Of a stretch of 64,000 nucleotides of DNA, positions 34,030 to 44,203 are shown one piece after another (position 1 is the stretch's first letter; the number at the start of each line of letters is the position of its first letter). Source of the DNA: Peromyscus leucopus (lineage: Eukaryota; Chordata; Mammalia; Rodentia; Cricetidae); assembly GCF_004664715.2 (NCBI RefSeq), contig NC_051069.1, positions 8,757,501-8,821,500 on the forward strand, in the 5' to 3' direction. Under the pieces are notes generated by a model. It saw only the letters and a program-made list of their open reading frames with translations. It did not search any database and had not been told where the DNA came from. Position numbers and translations under genes: made by a program.

Positions 34030-35990
34030 TAGCCAGCCCAGGTCCTTAGGCCCTCAGTGGCAGGAAGACAGCCATGGGCCTGGCCAGCGCCTTGCAGGGC
34101 CGGGCATGTGGGCCTTATTATGATAAGGAAATATGTGGTGGGGAAATGGGAGAGATAGAGAAGCGGAATGGTTCCTGCGCTGTAGAAAGACTCAGAAAGT
34201 AAGAAATGAAGATGGTGAGGAGTGGGCAGATGTTGGAGGCCTGCTTGCCACCAGGAAACATGGTGATGGCCAGACAGGCTTCTGCCAGGGGCTGTATCTG
34301 GGTCCCTGGTACACAGTAGCCAGGGTCTGTGTCGATGTCCATGGCTCCTGTTGCCAGCGAGGGCCATGCTAACTCCAGTGGGCTGGGCTGCCTCCTGGGG
34401 TCCTGTTTGGGTCTGTGAGCCATGCGGCCATTAGGGCCTCACCAATCTGGGCAGCTTTTGCCGCCACCTGGGGCCATGGTGACAACCAGGCCTAGGCTGC
34501 TGCTGAGGACCATGTCTGGGCCATGGTCCTACCACAGCCATGGTCTATTTTGATGTCCATGTCCCATGGTGCCACCAAAGGCCACATGAAGCCCGGGGGC
34601 TGGGCTGCAACCTGTGGCCTTGTTGGTGTCCAGGAGGCATGTTGCTACCAGAGTCATCCTGATCTGAGTGGCCGGGGCTACCACTTGGAGCTAGCATGTC
34701 TACCAGGCTGAGCTGCTTGCCTGGGGCCATGTCTGGGGTCTGTGTTGAAGTCTGTGACCCAGGTTGCCACTAGGGCCATACAGAGGCCCAGGATCTGGTT
34801 GGAGTCTGGGGGCCACGCCACAGCAGGGACCATACAGATAAGGGTGGCCTGTACTGCCCAGGGCCATGGTGTCATCTGGGCAGAGGCTGCTGCCAAGGTC
34901 CATGTCTGGGTCCATGGCCCTATATCGTCCAGGGTCCGGATTGACGTATGTGACCACCAAGAGCACCATGAAGATGCTCAGGGTCAGATTAGCCACCTGA
35001 GCCCAGGTCAGTGTCCGAGGGCCAGGATGTATCCAGATCTGAGTACCCTGTATTGCTACTCATTGTCATGGTGATTTCGGGGCCAGAGCTGCAGCTGAGG
35101 GCCATGTCAGGATCCTTAGCCCAGCTGCAGCTGGGGTCTGTGTTGATATCTGTGGCCTGTGTCACCTCAGGAGGGTTTAGGAACCATGCAGATGAAATCA
35201 GAGAGCCATGCTGAGCCTGCCCTACTCTCGCTGGCCCTGGGAAAACTGGCTTTGCCTCTCACTGGACACCACAGCAGGAGAGCTGGCCCTGCACTCTAGG
35301 GAGAGATGGCCCTTACCCCTCACCACAGGCGAGGGTGAACCAACCTTGAGGGCATGCATGAAGGGAGCTGACTCCGCCCCCTCGCCAAGGATGGTGGCCC
35401 CAGTGGCTAACCAGCTTGGCTACCACCCAGGCCCACAGCCTGGCTTTGGGTTGACCCACCCTAGCGTCTACCCAATCTAGGACCTGCTGGAACTCGAGAA
35501 GGGACTGGTCCTGTGGAATGATACCTGCAAGATTCCCAAGACTCAGGGGCGACCACAGGCTATCCCAGAGGAGTTCTGGTGAGGATTCAGTAAGGATGGT
35601 GTTCCAGAAACCAGAGGCCATGAACCAGACCAGTGATTCATTGCAATGAACGTTTGCCAGGAAAGCTGATGGGACAAAGGGGTGTACTATATGGCACACC
35701 GCAGCCTCCAATGCCACCAGGACGAGTGAAGAGGTGATGGAGAGGAGGGGAAGAAGAAGCGAAGAGGTTTGTCTGTTGTTTGTTTTGTTTTGTCTTTTTA
35801 GGGTTTTTTGTTTTTGTTTTTGCTTTTGTTCGTTGCTCACTTTGTTTTGTTTTTCTTTTGAGGAGGGGGTAAGGCAGGGATGAGGGGAGGATTTGGAGGG
35901 ATCCGGGAGGTGAGCAGAATTGAGGTGAGCAGAATTGGGGTGCATGATGTGAAACTCCCAAAGAGTCAATAAAGGAGTTAAATTAAAAAT
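34030..35990 (+). mobile_element. L1-like (Lx-type) 3' relic with internal repeats
   Basis: Degenerate units of about 200 bp begin near 34278, 34498, 34713, 34887 and 35092 (core ccatgtctgggtccatgg, then gggtctgtgttgatgtc). A polypurine stretch, gtgaaactcccaaagagtca and ATAAAGGAG follow. The tail suggests a rodent LINE-1 3' end. Family assignment is from memory; no intact ORF. Confidence 0.4.
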
Positions 35991-36039
35991 ACATTTATTT
36001 ATGTATTTATATAATATTTGTATATATTAAAGAAAATAA

Positions 36040-36230
36040 TGCAATGTGTAGTTCAGCTGGTAGAGTTACTTAGCATGCATGAAGTCCTGGGTTATTGCTG
36101 GCACATTATAAATCTGTCAAGGCGCACTCCTGTAATGCTAATACTGGAAAGGTAGAGATAGCAGGCTTAGGAATTCAAGTTCATTCTTGGTTATACAACA
36201 AAGTTCAATGCCAGCTTAGGCTATATTAGG
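36040..36230 (+). repeat. ID/B4 SINE
   Basis: gtgtagttcagctggtagag and ccttagcatgcatgaag-type head, then B4 body. Confidence 0.65.
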
Positions 36231-36235
36231 CTGTT

Positions 36236-36405
36236 TTGTTTTTGTTTTTGTTTGTTTTTTTTTCCGAGACAGGGTTTCTCTGTGTAGCTTTGCGCCTTTC
36301 CTGGATCTCACTCTGTAGACCAGGCTGGCCTCGAACTCACAAAGATCCACCTGGCTCTGCCTCCCGAGTGCTGGGATTAGAGGCGTGCACCACAACTGCT
36401 TGGCT
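36236..36405 (-). repeat. B1 SINE (cricetid type)
   Basis: gtgtagctttgcgcctttcc is the complement of the cricetid B1 end. Confidence 0.95.
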
Positions 36406-36591
36406 GTATATGTGTCTTTTATGTGGGTATATGCACATGAGTACAGGTTCTTGAAGAGGTCACAGACACTGGATCCCCTGGAGCTGGAGTTACAAGTGGT
36501 TGTGAGTTGCCTGGTGTGGGTGCTAAGAACTGAACTCAGGTCCTCTGGAAGAGCAGGAATCACTTTTAACCCTTGAGCCATCTCTTCAGCC
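36406..36591 (-). repeat. B3 SINE
   Basis: gatcccctggagctggagtt and cttgagccatctcttcagcc. Confidence 0.87.
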
Positions 36592-36599
36592 ACCACACC

Positions 36600-36900
36600 C
36601 AGCTTTTTCAGTATGCATTTTTGGAATTGAACTCAGGTTCTCATGCTTACAAGGCAAGTATTTTTCAGACTGAGCCTTCTCTCCAGCCTCTAGACAGTGA
36701 ACTTCGGTATTCTAATCCACCTTCTAATGTCACAACCATCTAAGACTAAGATTTCTATAAACTAGAAGTGATGGGGCAAGCCTGTAACCCCAGTGCTAGG
36801 GAGGTGGAGGATTGCAAGTTTTAGGATAACCTGGGTTACCTATTTGAGTTCTAGGCCAATGTGGGCTTTGTAGCAAAACCCTTTCTCAGGGAGGAAAAAA
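36600..36900. repeat. ID fragment (minus) then B4-like fragment (plus)
   Basis: acaaggcaagtatttttcag with ctctccagcctc, then gcctgtaaccccagtgctag. Confidence 0.5.
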
Positions 36901-37417
36901 AAGAGGAGGAGGAGGAAGAGGAAGAGGAGTTGGGGAGGACTCAGGCGGTCTATCTGAAGCCAGTCATCTGGTGGAGAAATTGCGTTTCCAGTCTAGGTCA
37001 GCTGGACCTTGTGACCCAGGCTCTTAACCATTAGTCCATCCTGCTGAGATTGTGCCCTGTGCAGGAGACCTGGAGTTGCTAGAATAACCGGAAAGTGGTT
37101 CAAGAGGGCTTTGGAAGCACTTCCCATCACGGAGACAGAACAAGGAGGAATCATCCTCTCTGAGAGACAACCACGGAAAAACAAACAGATGAAGGCAAAG
37201 CAAAGAGGGTGGAGTTAGAAATTGATTAAACCAAAGTGCCCGTTGTCTGCCTGGAGTCACGTGTCCACGGACGATCCCAGGGTCATTTGAGGTGATACGC
37301 AGATAAATCGTCTTAGTTGCTCCACACTCCAGTAGATGTGTGTCTTTGTTTGAAAGTGATAAACGTAACTAACATATCCATGCCTTTGTGGATGTGATTC
37401 ATTACAAGTGACTTGAG
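36901..37417. other. Unique sequence, no feature
   Basis: GA-rich at the start, then nothing recognised. Confidence 0.5.
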
Positions 37418-37608
37418 TGCTGGAGCGGTGCCTCAGGGGTTAAGAGCACTTGCTCCTCTTGCAGAGGACCTGGGGTCAGTCCCCAGCACCCACATGGCAG
37501 CTCACAACCATTTGAAACTCCAGTTCCAGGGCGTCAGCCACTCTCTTCTGTCCTTCGAGGGTGCCGGGTATGTGCATGATACAGACATCTATGCAGGCAA
37601 ACACTCAG
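37418..37608 (+). repeat. B3 SINE
   Basis: taagagcacttgctcctctt and cagcacccacatggcagctc. Confidence 0.88.
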
Positions 37609-37649
37609 TTGATTTAAATCATTAAGTGTCTTTGATCTCCAACACTATA

Positions 37650-37790
37650 TGAACAGAACACAGTGGTGCGTGCTTGTAAACCTAGCACTTAAGAGGTAAA
37701 GGAGGAGAGTCAGAAGTTCAAAGTCACCCTTGACTATATATCAAGGGAGAAGCCAGCCTGGGTTACATGAGGCTCTATCTCAAAAAATAT
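37650..37790 (+). repeat. Degraded B4/B1 SINE
   Basis: gtgcgtgcttgtaaacctag and gaggctctatctcaaaaaat. 37791-38049 is unique. Confidence 0.65.
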
Positions 37791-38049
37791 AAGTAAATGC
37801 CAAATAGTATAGGTTCCAACTTCAGATGTTATTGCGTACTCTTCAACACGTGACAGCAGAGCCTGGATATACGTGTTTTATTATCTACTGCTCCCCTTCC
37901 CCCGCTGCTCTTACCCTGGCCCACGCTGCTCCTGATCACCTAGCTACCTGCAAGGAAGGCCTCATACCAGGCCCCTGCTCTGGCCTGGCCTGCAGGCTCT
38001 TCTCTACATGCAGTCAGGGGGTGCCTATTAAAACTGAAAGCCAGCCTGA

Positions 38050-38130
38050 AAGCCAGCCTGGGCTAAGCAGTAGAACACTTTCCTAGCATGTGCATGGCCC
38101 AGGGTCTGATCCCCAACACTGCAAGTCACC
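38050..38130 (+). repeat. ID-type SINE
   Basis: ctgggctaagcagtagaaca and gtctgatccccaacactgca. Confidence 0.7.
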
Positions 38131-38159
38131 AATATAACCTAGAAAGCAGTTTCTGCCTC

Positions 38160-38610
38160 TCTCTTGCTGAGAACTTTCAGTGGCTTCCAACTGACTTAGA
38201 ACACAAGCCAAAGACTCCAGCGACGGCCTGCATGAGCCCACATCTGCCCCCAGGATTTCTCTAACCTCTTTACCTCTGTGAAGGCCCTGGAATGTTCTAA
38301 ACACATGCAACCCAGGCATGCTCCTGCCTCAGGGCCCTTGTGCTCATTGCTGTCCATTCCTATAACTTTTTGCAAGCAGACAGTGTGGTAGAAAGTGCCT
38401 CCCTCCCTCCTGAGACTACCACTACGATCTCAGTGTCACCACCAAGACGTCAATTTAATTATGTCACCAATAAAACCTCATTCCCTCACTCCAATGTCAC
38501 CCTCCCAAGGAAGCCTTCCCTCACATACATCCTCTCTTCCCCCTTCTTTCTTTTCCTTTGGCCCTTGGTGTCTTTGTTTCCAGTGCTGGGCACTCTGCTT
38601 GTTTAGTTGT
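38160..38610 (-). repeat. L2 LINE relic
   Basis: cctgcctcagggcccttgtg, ccaatgtcaccctcccaagg and aagccttccctcacatacat, the complement of the L2 3' region. Confidence 0.6.
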
Positions 38611-39233
38611 GGTGGGTCTCTTCCCACCAGATTCCATGAGCTCTGGAAGTACTGGGTTTTGTTTATTGCAGGTTCCCCAGCTCTGAGAAGAGGGTGGGGT
38701 ACCCAGCAGGAGTTTGACAGATACCACTGAACCCCAAACTCCATTAGAGTATATATGCATTGTCCGTGTCCCCCCCTGTCCCCCCCCCCCAAGGGAGAGT
38801 CTGAGGAGCATGGATCAGAGTTTCAGAAGGCTGTCTGTCACTTTCAAGTGTGCCCCAACTCTTCCACTTGGGGTTAGGCTGGCCAAGCAGATTTGCCTTC
38901 CAAAGGACTACTAGACAACACCACCTAGCTGGTTGGTCCTCTGGTTGGTCTATAACATTCGAATGTATAATTGTTCTCCACAGAGTTAATAGACAGGACC
39001 TGGACATTTGCATCCATCTCTGTGCGGTGGGTTACGATGAGTCTTCTGGTCAATCCATTTAGTTATGGCAAGAGGCAGCCAGGCTTCCTTATGACTTCAT
39101 TGTTTGTAAACTGTGCTCTCTGGATCCCAATTCCTTCCCAGCACCCAGAAGCAAACTCTGGCTTCTGTGATTTCTGCTGTCTCACACCCCGTTTCTTACC
39201 AGTTAGTGTGGAAACTTCCCAAGGGCAAAGGAC

Positions 39234-39237
<4 letters not shown>
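38611..39237. other. Unique sequence with a C-run
   Basis: C-rich run at 38770-38792; no exon seen. Confidence 0.45.

Positions 39238-39292
<55 letters not shown>
39238..39292. repeat. Poly(T) of about 55 bases
   Basis: Uninterrupted T run with no recognisable SINE body attached on either side. Confidence 0.95.
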
Positions 39293-39296
<4 letters not shown>

Positions 39297-39299
39297 GAA

Positions 39300-39395
39300 C
39301 CAGGAGATGCTCGCTTACCTGGTTTCGACTCTGCCACCTACTGGCTATATGACCAGAAACAAATAGCCTAACCTCTGTGTTTCAGGCACTTTAAA
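39300..39395 (+). repeat. MIR SINE relic
   Basis: ctctgccacctactggctat and taacctctgtgtttcagg match the MIR core. Confidence 0.7.
39331..39345 (-). promoter_or_regulatory. CTCF-like motif in a MIR relic
   Basis: The minus strand reads GCCAGTAGGTGGCAG, fitting the CTCF core CCASYAGRKGGCRS at every position. It lies within a + strand MIR and 2.6 kb before the CpG island. Binding is not shown. Confidence 0.45.
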
Positions 39396-40380
39396 AGAGT
39401 CTAGGAAGGAAGAACAAGACCTTCCTTGTATGGTCAGGAGGATGGGAGAAGATGATGCCTAGGAGGGTTTGGCCAGGTAGGATGGAGAGTTCAGTGAAGT
39501 GGGGAATTTTAACTCAGCCGCCCCACAGACATTGAGTGTTTGGGGGTCAGAAGTGAGGCAAGTGCTGTCTCAGACAGGAGGGTTCCCAGGGGCCTTGTTC
39601 TCATCCACACTGATGTGGGTGGCCTGGCCCCACAAGGTCCCCATCTCTGCCCTTGCAGGCTTTTGTTTCAGAGGAGAGAACATGGAACTGTACTGTGACA
39701 AAGGATGCCGAAATGAGGATGCACAGAATGCTCCCAGGAGAGAGAGGAGGATGGCGGGGCCAGGTGTACATCTCACGGGTCCGAGTCACTTCTTCCTGGA
39801 TGACTTCCTGCAGCTACAGAGCCTTGAGGCTGGGCATCTGGGTCCTGCCTTCCTCCTTTCCTCTCTTTTCCCTACATCCCAGGGAATCCGAACCTGGCAG
39901 TTTAGTAGGGTGGAGGCCACAGCGCCACAGGCCTGCACAGCGGGGCCCCTCTGCACGCACCCTCTAGTGGCTACAAGGTGCGGCAAGCACTAAGTTGGAT
40001 GGGCCCTGAGAAGGAGTAGTCCTTCAGGCCAGAGTGCTGATCTAAGGCTTGCTGTCATTGAATGTTGGCAGCTGCCCCTACTGTGACTCCTATTCCCATT
40101 TTACAGTGGACAGATAACCCACACTTACCAAGTGGAGAAGTACAGTAGCGTCAGGCCTACCAGACTCTGGCCGCAGTGCAGGGATGTCCTTCCTAGACAC
40201 TGTCCCCACCCTACATCTCCCAGTGAGCAAGTGCCAAGAGGCTACATTTTGCTTAAGTTAGCAGCCCTCTGATGTATTCCTTTGTTTGATTACTTATTTA
40301 GTGTGCGTTTACGGTATATGTGTTGTGGGTGTGTACGTGTGTGAGGCCAGAGGCTGACGCTGGGCGTCTTCTCGATCACT
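39396..40380. other. Unique sequence with an unexplained ORF
   Basis: A + strand frame is open to 39993 with its first ATG near 39612, but it has no family signature or splice context. I treat it as chance. Confidence 0.4.
39956..39970 (-). promoter_or_regulatory. Second CTCF-like motif, same orientation
   Basis: The minus strand reads CCACTAGAGGGTGCG, with one core mismatch to the CTCF consensus, in unique sequence. It is 625 bp from the site at 39331 and on the same strand. Confidence 0.4.
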
Positions 40381-40603
40381 CTCCACCTTATCTTTTGAGA
40401 CAGGGTCTCTCACTGAACCTAGAGCTCATCCATTCAGCCAGGCTGGCTGGTCAGAGAGCTCCAGGCATCTGCCTCTCTCTGCTCCGGTCTCCCCAATTCT
40501 GGGTTGCAGACCATCACAGCTGTGCCTGGCTTTTTACATGGAGCACTGGACATCCAAATTCAGGTCATCATGGCAAAGCACTTCAGTGCTCTCCAGCCCC
40601 TGG
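40381..40603 (-). repeat. B4 SINE
   Basis: gagacagggtctctcactga, caggctggctggtcagagag and gtgctctccagcccc. 40604-41395 is unique. Confidence 0.75.
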
Positions 40604-41395
40604 TTTAAGGTAGCAGGCTTCTTGAAAGCTTGCTTTAGTCTCTCCTGGCCTGGTATACCGCAGGGACTTTGCAGGAAGAGGTGTTTGCACTAGGAGTAAG
40701 GGGCAGGAGGGACAAAAGCCTCAACTCATAGAATCCTCCAGGGCTGGGGGTGTGGAACTCTTCTGGAAGTATCCATCCCTACCATGAGGGAGGCTTTTTT
40801 GGGTTGTCTACAGGCAGGGAACCCCTCCTTCAGGAGTCTGGGTTCCCATGGTACTCACTCTTCGTTCTTGCCCAAACTGTCTGGGTTCAAGGCCCACCCC
40901 TGCCAGGAATGACAGCTTGTGTCCAGGGCCCTGTGCTTAGTCTTCTATATAATGATGGTTGTCAGCCATCCTCCTCTCCAGAGCACTGGATTAGGGGGTT
41001 GTGCCCTCCTAGCACACGTCGATCCAGCAAGCAGGTCTCGGACAGGCAGTACCCTGCACCACATTTGGGGAACCACTCCCCTGAAAGGTATGCTGCCGGT
41101 GATAACACACAGGTACACACCTCTTCCAGCTGTTGGGGTGAGAGCACAGCTGGCACATGCCCCTCTGGCTTTGGTGTCTTAGTGCTCCCAGTACGGTAAA
41201 TTAAAGGAGCAAGTTTCTGTGCCTCAGTTTCTTTATCCACAGAGAAAATAAAACTGATGAGGGTGAGAGATGTAAGTGAATACAGGCTGGTTAGGCTGGA
41301 AACGTCTGCTACCGAGGTAAGGAGCTAAATTATTATTGTGATCCGGATCCAAGGCAACAAATACCTTCATAAAAGAAAACATATTTGGTTTCTTT

Positions 41396-41550
41396 TTGTA
41401 TTTTATTTTATTTTGGGGGACTTTTGGAGACAGGGTCTTATGCATCCCCAGGCTGGCTTCCAGTTCAATGTGTAGTCCAGGATAGTCTTAGGCTTCTGAT
41501 CCACCTTCTAAGTGCTGAGGTTAATGGGCATGCACAACCCTGTAGGGCTT
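41396..41550 (-). repeat. Degraded B1/PB1-like SINE
   Basis: gagacagggtcttatgcatc and gtgctgaggttaatgggcat. 41551-41929 is unique, leading into the CpG island. Confidence 0.65.
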
Positions 41551-42017
41551 TCTTTGTATTTTAGGAACCATCACCTTCTTCATGGGTGAGAAACACTAAG
41601 AGGCAAGTTCGTGTGGGTGCTGCCTGTCCACTTGCGCGTTGTGTACACTTATTAGTGAGCAACTAATTTCTAGAATCTTCGTTCTGTGAGGCAGGCATCA
41701 TCCCCAGCATTTTCAAAGGAGAAACAGTGGTCAGGACTATTCATATTTCACCTTGGCCAAAAGAGTAAGGGGTGGATGTGACAATCGGCCTTGACGAGTA
41801 CCTGACTCCAGGTAAGGCTCAGGAGACGACTCTGGGTCTTTTCCTGCAAACAAGGCCCTTCCCCCCAGTGCACACCCAGACTGGCTCTGGGCTTGCACGC
41901 CACGGTCACGACACCAACCCCAGTGCACGGGTATCCTAAAGGAAGGGGGGGGCGTCACAAGTCCGCGCCCCATTCTCTGCACCCCGCCTCCCGCAGGGAG
42001 CGGCGTCCAGCCCCAGG

Positions 42018-42216
42018 CCAATGAGAGTAGCGGAATTTCTTTTCATTGAGCTCGGGCCCCCGCTCCTGCCCGGAAGGGGGCGTGGCGCTGCGCCGGGGGG
42101 TGGGGCCGCGGGGCGCCAGGGGAGGGCGGGGCCGGCCCTGCGGCTGAGCCAATCGGCGCCACGCCCGGGAGGGGGAGGGGGAACCAGGCCTTTTTTCCCC
42201 TCCGCGCGGGACCAAT
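42018..42216 (+). promoter_or_regulatory. Three CCAAT boxes in the distal island
   Basis: CCAAT occurs at 42018, 42149 and 42212 in the same orientation, with a fourth at 43195 near the likely start site. The 42149 copy abuts CGGCGCC. NF-Y is the usual factor for such boxes. They lie about 1 kb upstream of the estimated start, so they may serve an upstream start site instead. Confidence 0.5.
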
Positions 42217-43166
42217 CCCGACTTTACAAGCTTGAACTTTTGCCACCCTCGGACTAGCAAGCACGCCCGAGGAGGTACCCCGCCGCGCCGGCTCCAGGGC
42301 AGGAGCGGCCTTAACCCTTCCGGTGCCGGGCCCCAAAGTCTGTCTCCCCCCCCCCCCCAACTTGCCCCTGTTTTCATAGTGAAACGTAGCTGGGGAAAGC
42401 ACGCCCTCCACATCCCTCTGGAAGGGGCAGAAAATAAACCCAAGAAGGGAAAAGGAAGCTCCCGGCCTTGAGGGGGGCCTGGGACGCCAGGCAGCCTGGC
42501 GGGAGAGCCCAGGCGACCGAGCGGAGCCATCCAAGAGCAAGAAGAGCACTCCCGCCTCTACCCCACCCTGTCCAAGTCCCCACCTCCGGCTATCCCGGAG
42601 CTCCCTCGATCGAAGTGTTCCCTAGTTCTGGGAAGTGGGTACGTGGAGCCTTCGTGGGTCACAGAAGATCCCACTACCCCAACTTCTCAGCCGCCCCCCC
42701 TAATCCCTCAGAGACGCAGGGCAGGAAGGCGCGCACACACGCCCATTTTTATTAGCCCGTGCTGAGGCTGGGGGGTTTGGACCGACTCTAAAGTGCAATG
42801 CGTGTTTGCAAGTTTGTGCACAAGCCGGGGAGAGGCAAAGGGCTGCTTTGGACTCCGGGTCGCTGTGGGTTCACCGAGCAGAGCTGGGTAGCAGGGCGTG
42901 TGTGTGTGTGTGTTTGCTTGCGCGTGTACGGGATCGCTCGTATCCGTGCCCAAGGCGCGACGTGAGCTAGAAAGCGAGTCGCGGGCGCTGTAAGCCTCGA
43001 GGCGGGGGTGCCGGGGCGGGAGATGGGCGGGGGCCCGAGTTCGTCCCGCCCCGGGAACCAGCCCCCTCGGAGCCTGGGGCTCAGCAATGGGACGTGTTCT
43101 CCTTTAAGAGTTAAGAAACTTGAAACCTTGTTTGCGCAACAATCAGCGCCGCGGAGCCGCCAAAGT

Positions 43167-43174
43167 GTCTAGAC
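43167..43174 (+). promoter_or_regulatory. Perfect SMAD-binding palindrome GTCTAGAC
   Basis: GTCTAGAC is the optimal palindromic site for the SMAD3/SMAD4 MH1 domain and is also found in the SMAD7 promoter. It sits about 1.03 kb upstream of the ATG, next to a CCAAT box (43195) and an AP-1-like TGACTCC (43199). It suggests direct SMAD feedback. Occupancy is inference. Confidence 0.6.
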
Positions 43175-43742
43175 TGGCATATGATGGGAGGCAGCCAATG
43201 ACTCCGCGGCGCTCCTCCGGGGGCCCTCAGTGTGCGTTTGAGGAGAACAAAAAAGAGAGAGGGCGCCGAGCGGGGGAGCGAGCGAGGGAGCCGAGCCCAG
43301 AGAAAGAGCCGCCGGGCGCTGCCTCGCCAAACCTCGCTGGGACCGCGGGGCCACCGGGAGGCACTTTGGTGGAGGGGGGAGGGGGGGCGACCTCGGCAGC
43401 CGCGGCGCCCGAAGCGACCCAGCACAGCGTGGGGCGGGCTGCGACCTCTGCCTCGGTGGATTGCATTTTTAATTAAGGATTCCTAGCAGCTCTTGGGATT
43501 TTTTTTTACGGCTTCCACTCATGTGTTGACACCCGCGTTCAGGAGAGATTTGCCCCAAGTGCACCGAGCGCCCAGGACCTGAGACGGAATTGCTTTTCGT
43601 GCGTGCAAATCCAAGCATTTCGGGTTTTGTTTGGGATCTTTTTCTTGCTTTGCTTTGCTTTTATTTTTATTTTATTTTATTTCATTGCAGGGATCTGGAA
43701 GTTATCCACAAGCCTGAGTTTCGGATCCTGCAGGGAAAGCCC

Positions 43743-43874
43743 ATGCAGCGTAGCACTTGGTTTTTGAAGGCAGAGTTGTGCAGACACATTTGGGGGTACA
43801 ACGCAAGCGCTTTGTGCTCGTGTACCAGCCGCGCAACTTTTGAAGGCTCGCCGGCCCATGCGGGGTGTTTCTAG
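43743..43874 (+). other. uORF 1 in SMAD6 leader (43 aa)
   Basis: The ORF runs from ATG in gcccATGc to TAG. It contains TWFLKAELCRHIWGYNASAL. No family is recognised. It lies wholly upstream of the main start, so reinitiation or leaky scanning would be needed to reach SMAD6. Peptide function is unknown. Confidence 0.5.
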
Positions 43875-43923
43875 CATCGCTTCGCCCGCGACTCCCCTAA
43901 GGCTCCAGAGCGGCTGGAGTTGA
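43858..43923 (+). other. uORF 2 in SMAD6 leader (21 aa)
   Basis: ATG to TGA, overlapping the end of uORF 1 in another frame (MRGVSSIASPATPLRLQSGW). No recognised family. Confidence 0.45.
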
Positions 43924-43946
43924 GCAGTCCCGGCCCACCGCGGTCC

Positions 43947-43952
43947 ATGTAG
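43947..43952 (+). other. Minimal start-stop uORF (ATG TAG)
   Basis: The ATG is followed immediately by TAG in the context gtccATGTAG. Start-stop elements in other genes can hold ribosomes on the leader. Effect here is inferred only. Confidence 0.5.
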
Positions 43953-44025
43953 CCCGCTGGTCCCGCGCGGACTGCGGCTCGGCGCGCGCGTGTTCCCGCC
44001 GGCCCGGCCCGGCGCGAGTTCCCTC

Positions 44026-44136
44026 ATGTTGCAGCCCTGCGGTGCCCCTTCGACGACAGGCTGTGCGCGGTCTGCACGGCGCCCCGCTGCAGAGCTTCAT
44101 GTGGGGCTGCGGCCCGCGCAGCCGGCGCCTCGTTGA
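44026..44136 (+). other. uORF 4 in SMAD6 leader (36 aa)
   Basis: ATG to TGA beginning MLQPCGAPSTTGCA, 68 bases before the main ATG at its end. No recognised family. Confidence 0.45.
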
Positions 44137-44155
44137 GGGAACGGACCCCCGGTAA
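44099..44155 (+). other. uORF 5, in the SMAD6 frame (18 aa)
   Basis: ATG to TAA beginning MWGCGPRSRRL, in the same frame as SMAD6. Its TAA at 44153 rules out an N-terminal extension of SMAD6 from upstream ATGs in this frame. Confidence 0.5.
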
Positions 44156-44203
44156 CCGGAGACCGCCTCCCCTCCCACCACCCCAGGCGCCAAAGGATAT
44201 CGT

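Larger units (their letters stand above)
43180..44203 (+). other. SMAD6: Probable SMAD6 5' untranslated leader
   Basis: SMAD6 transcripts in other mammals have a leader of roughly 1 kb, which would put the start site near 43150-43250; the sequence cannot fix it. No splice acceptor is needed, since the region runs uninterrupted into the ATG. It is GC-rich with a T-rich pocket (about 43498-43690) and holds at least five short ATG ORFs ahead of the main start. Confidence 0.6.

Noticed and set aside
35313..35969. 218-codon minus-strand ORF
   Set aside because: It is antisense to the L1-like relic and includes a Lys/Gln-rich stretch from the T-rich tract; not a gene.
39499..39993. 164-codon plus-strand ORF
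   Set aside because: It starts only at GTG (first ATG near 39612), has no recognisable domain, and lies in intergenic sequence.
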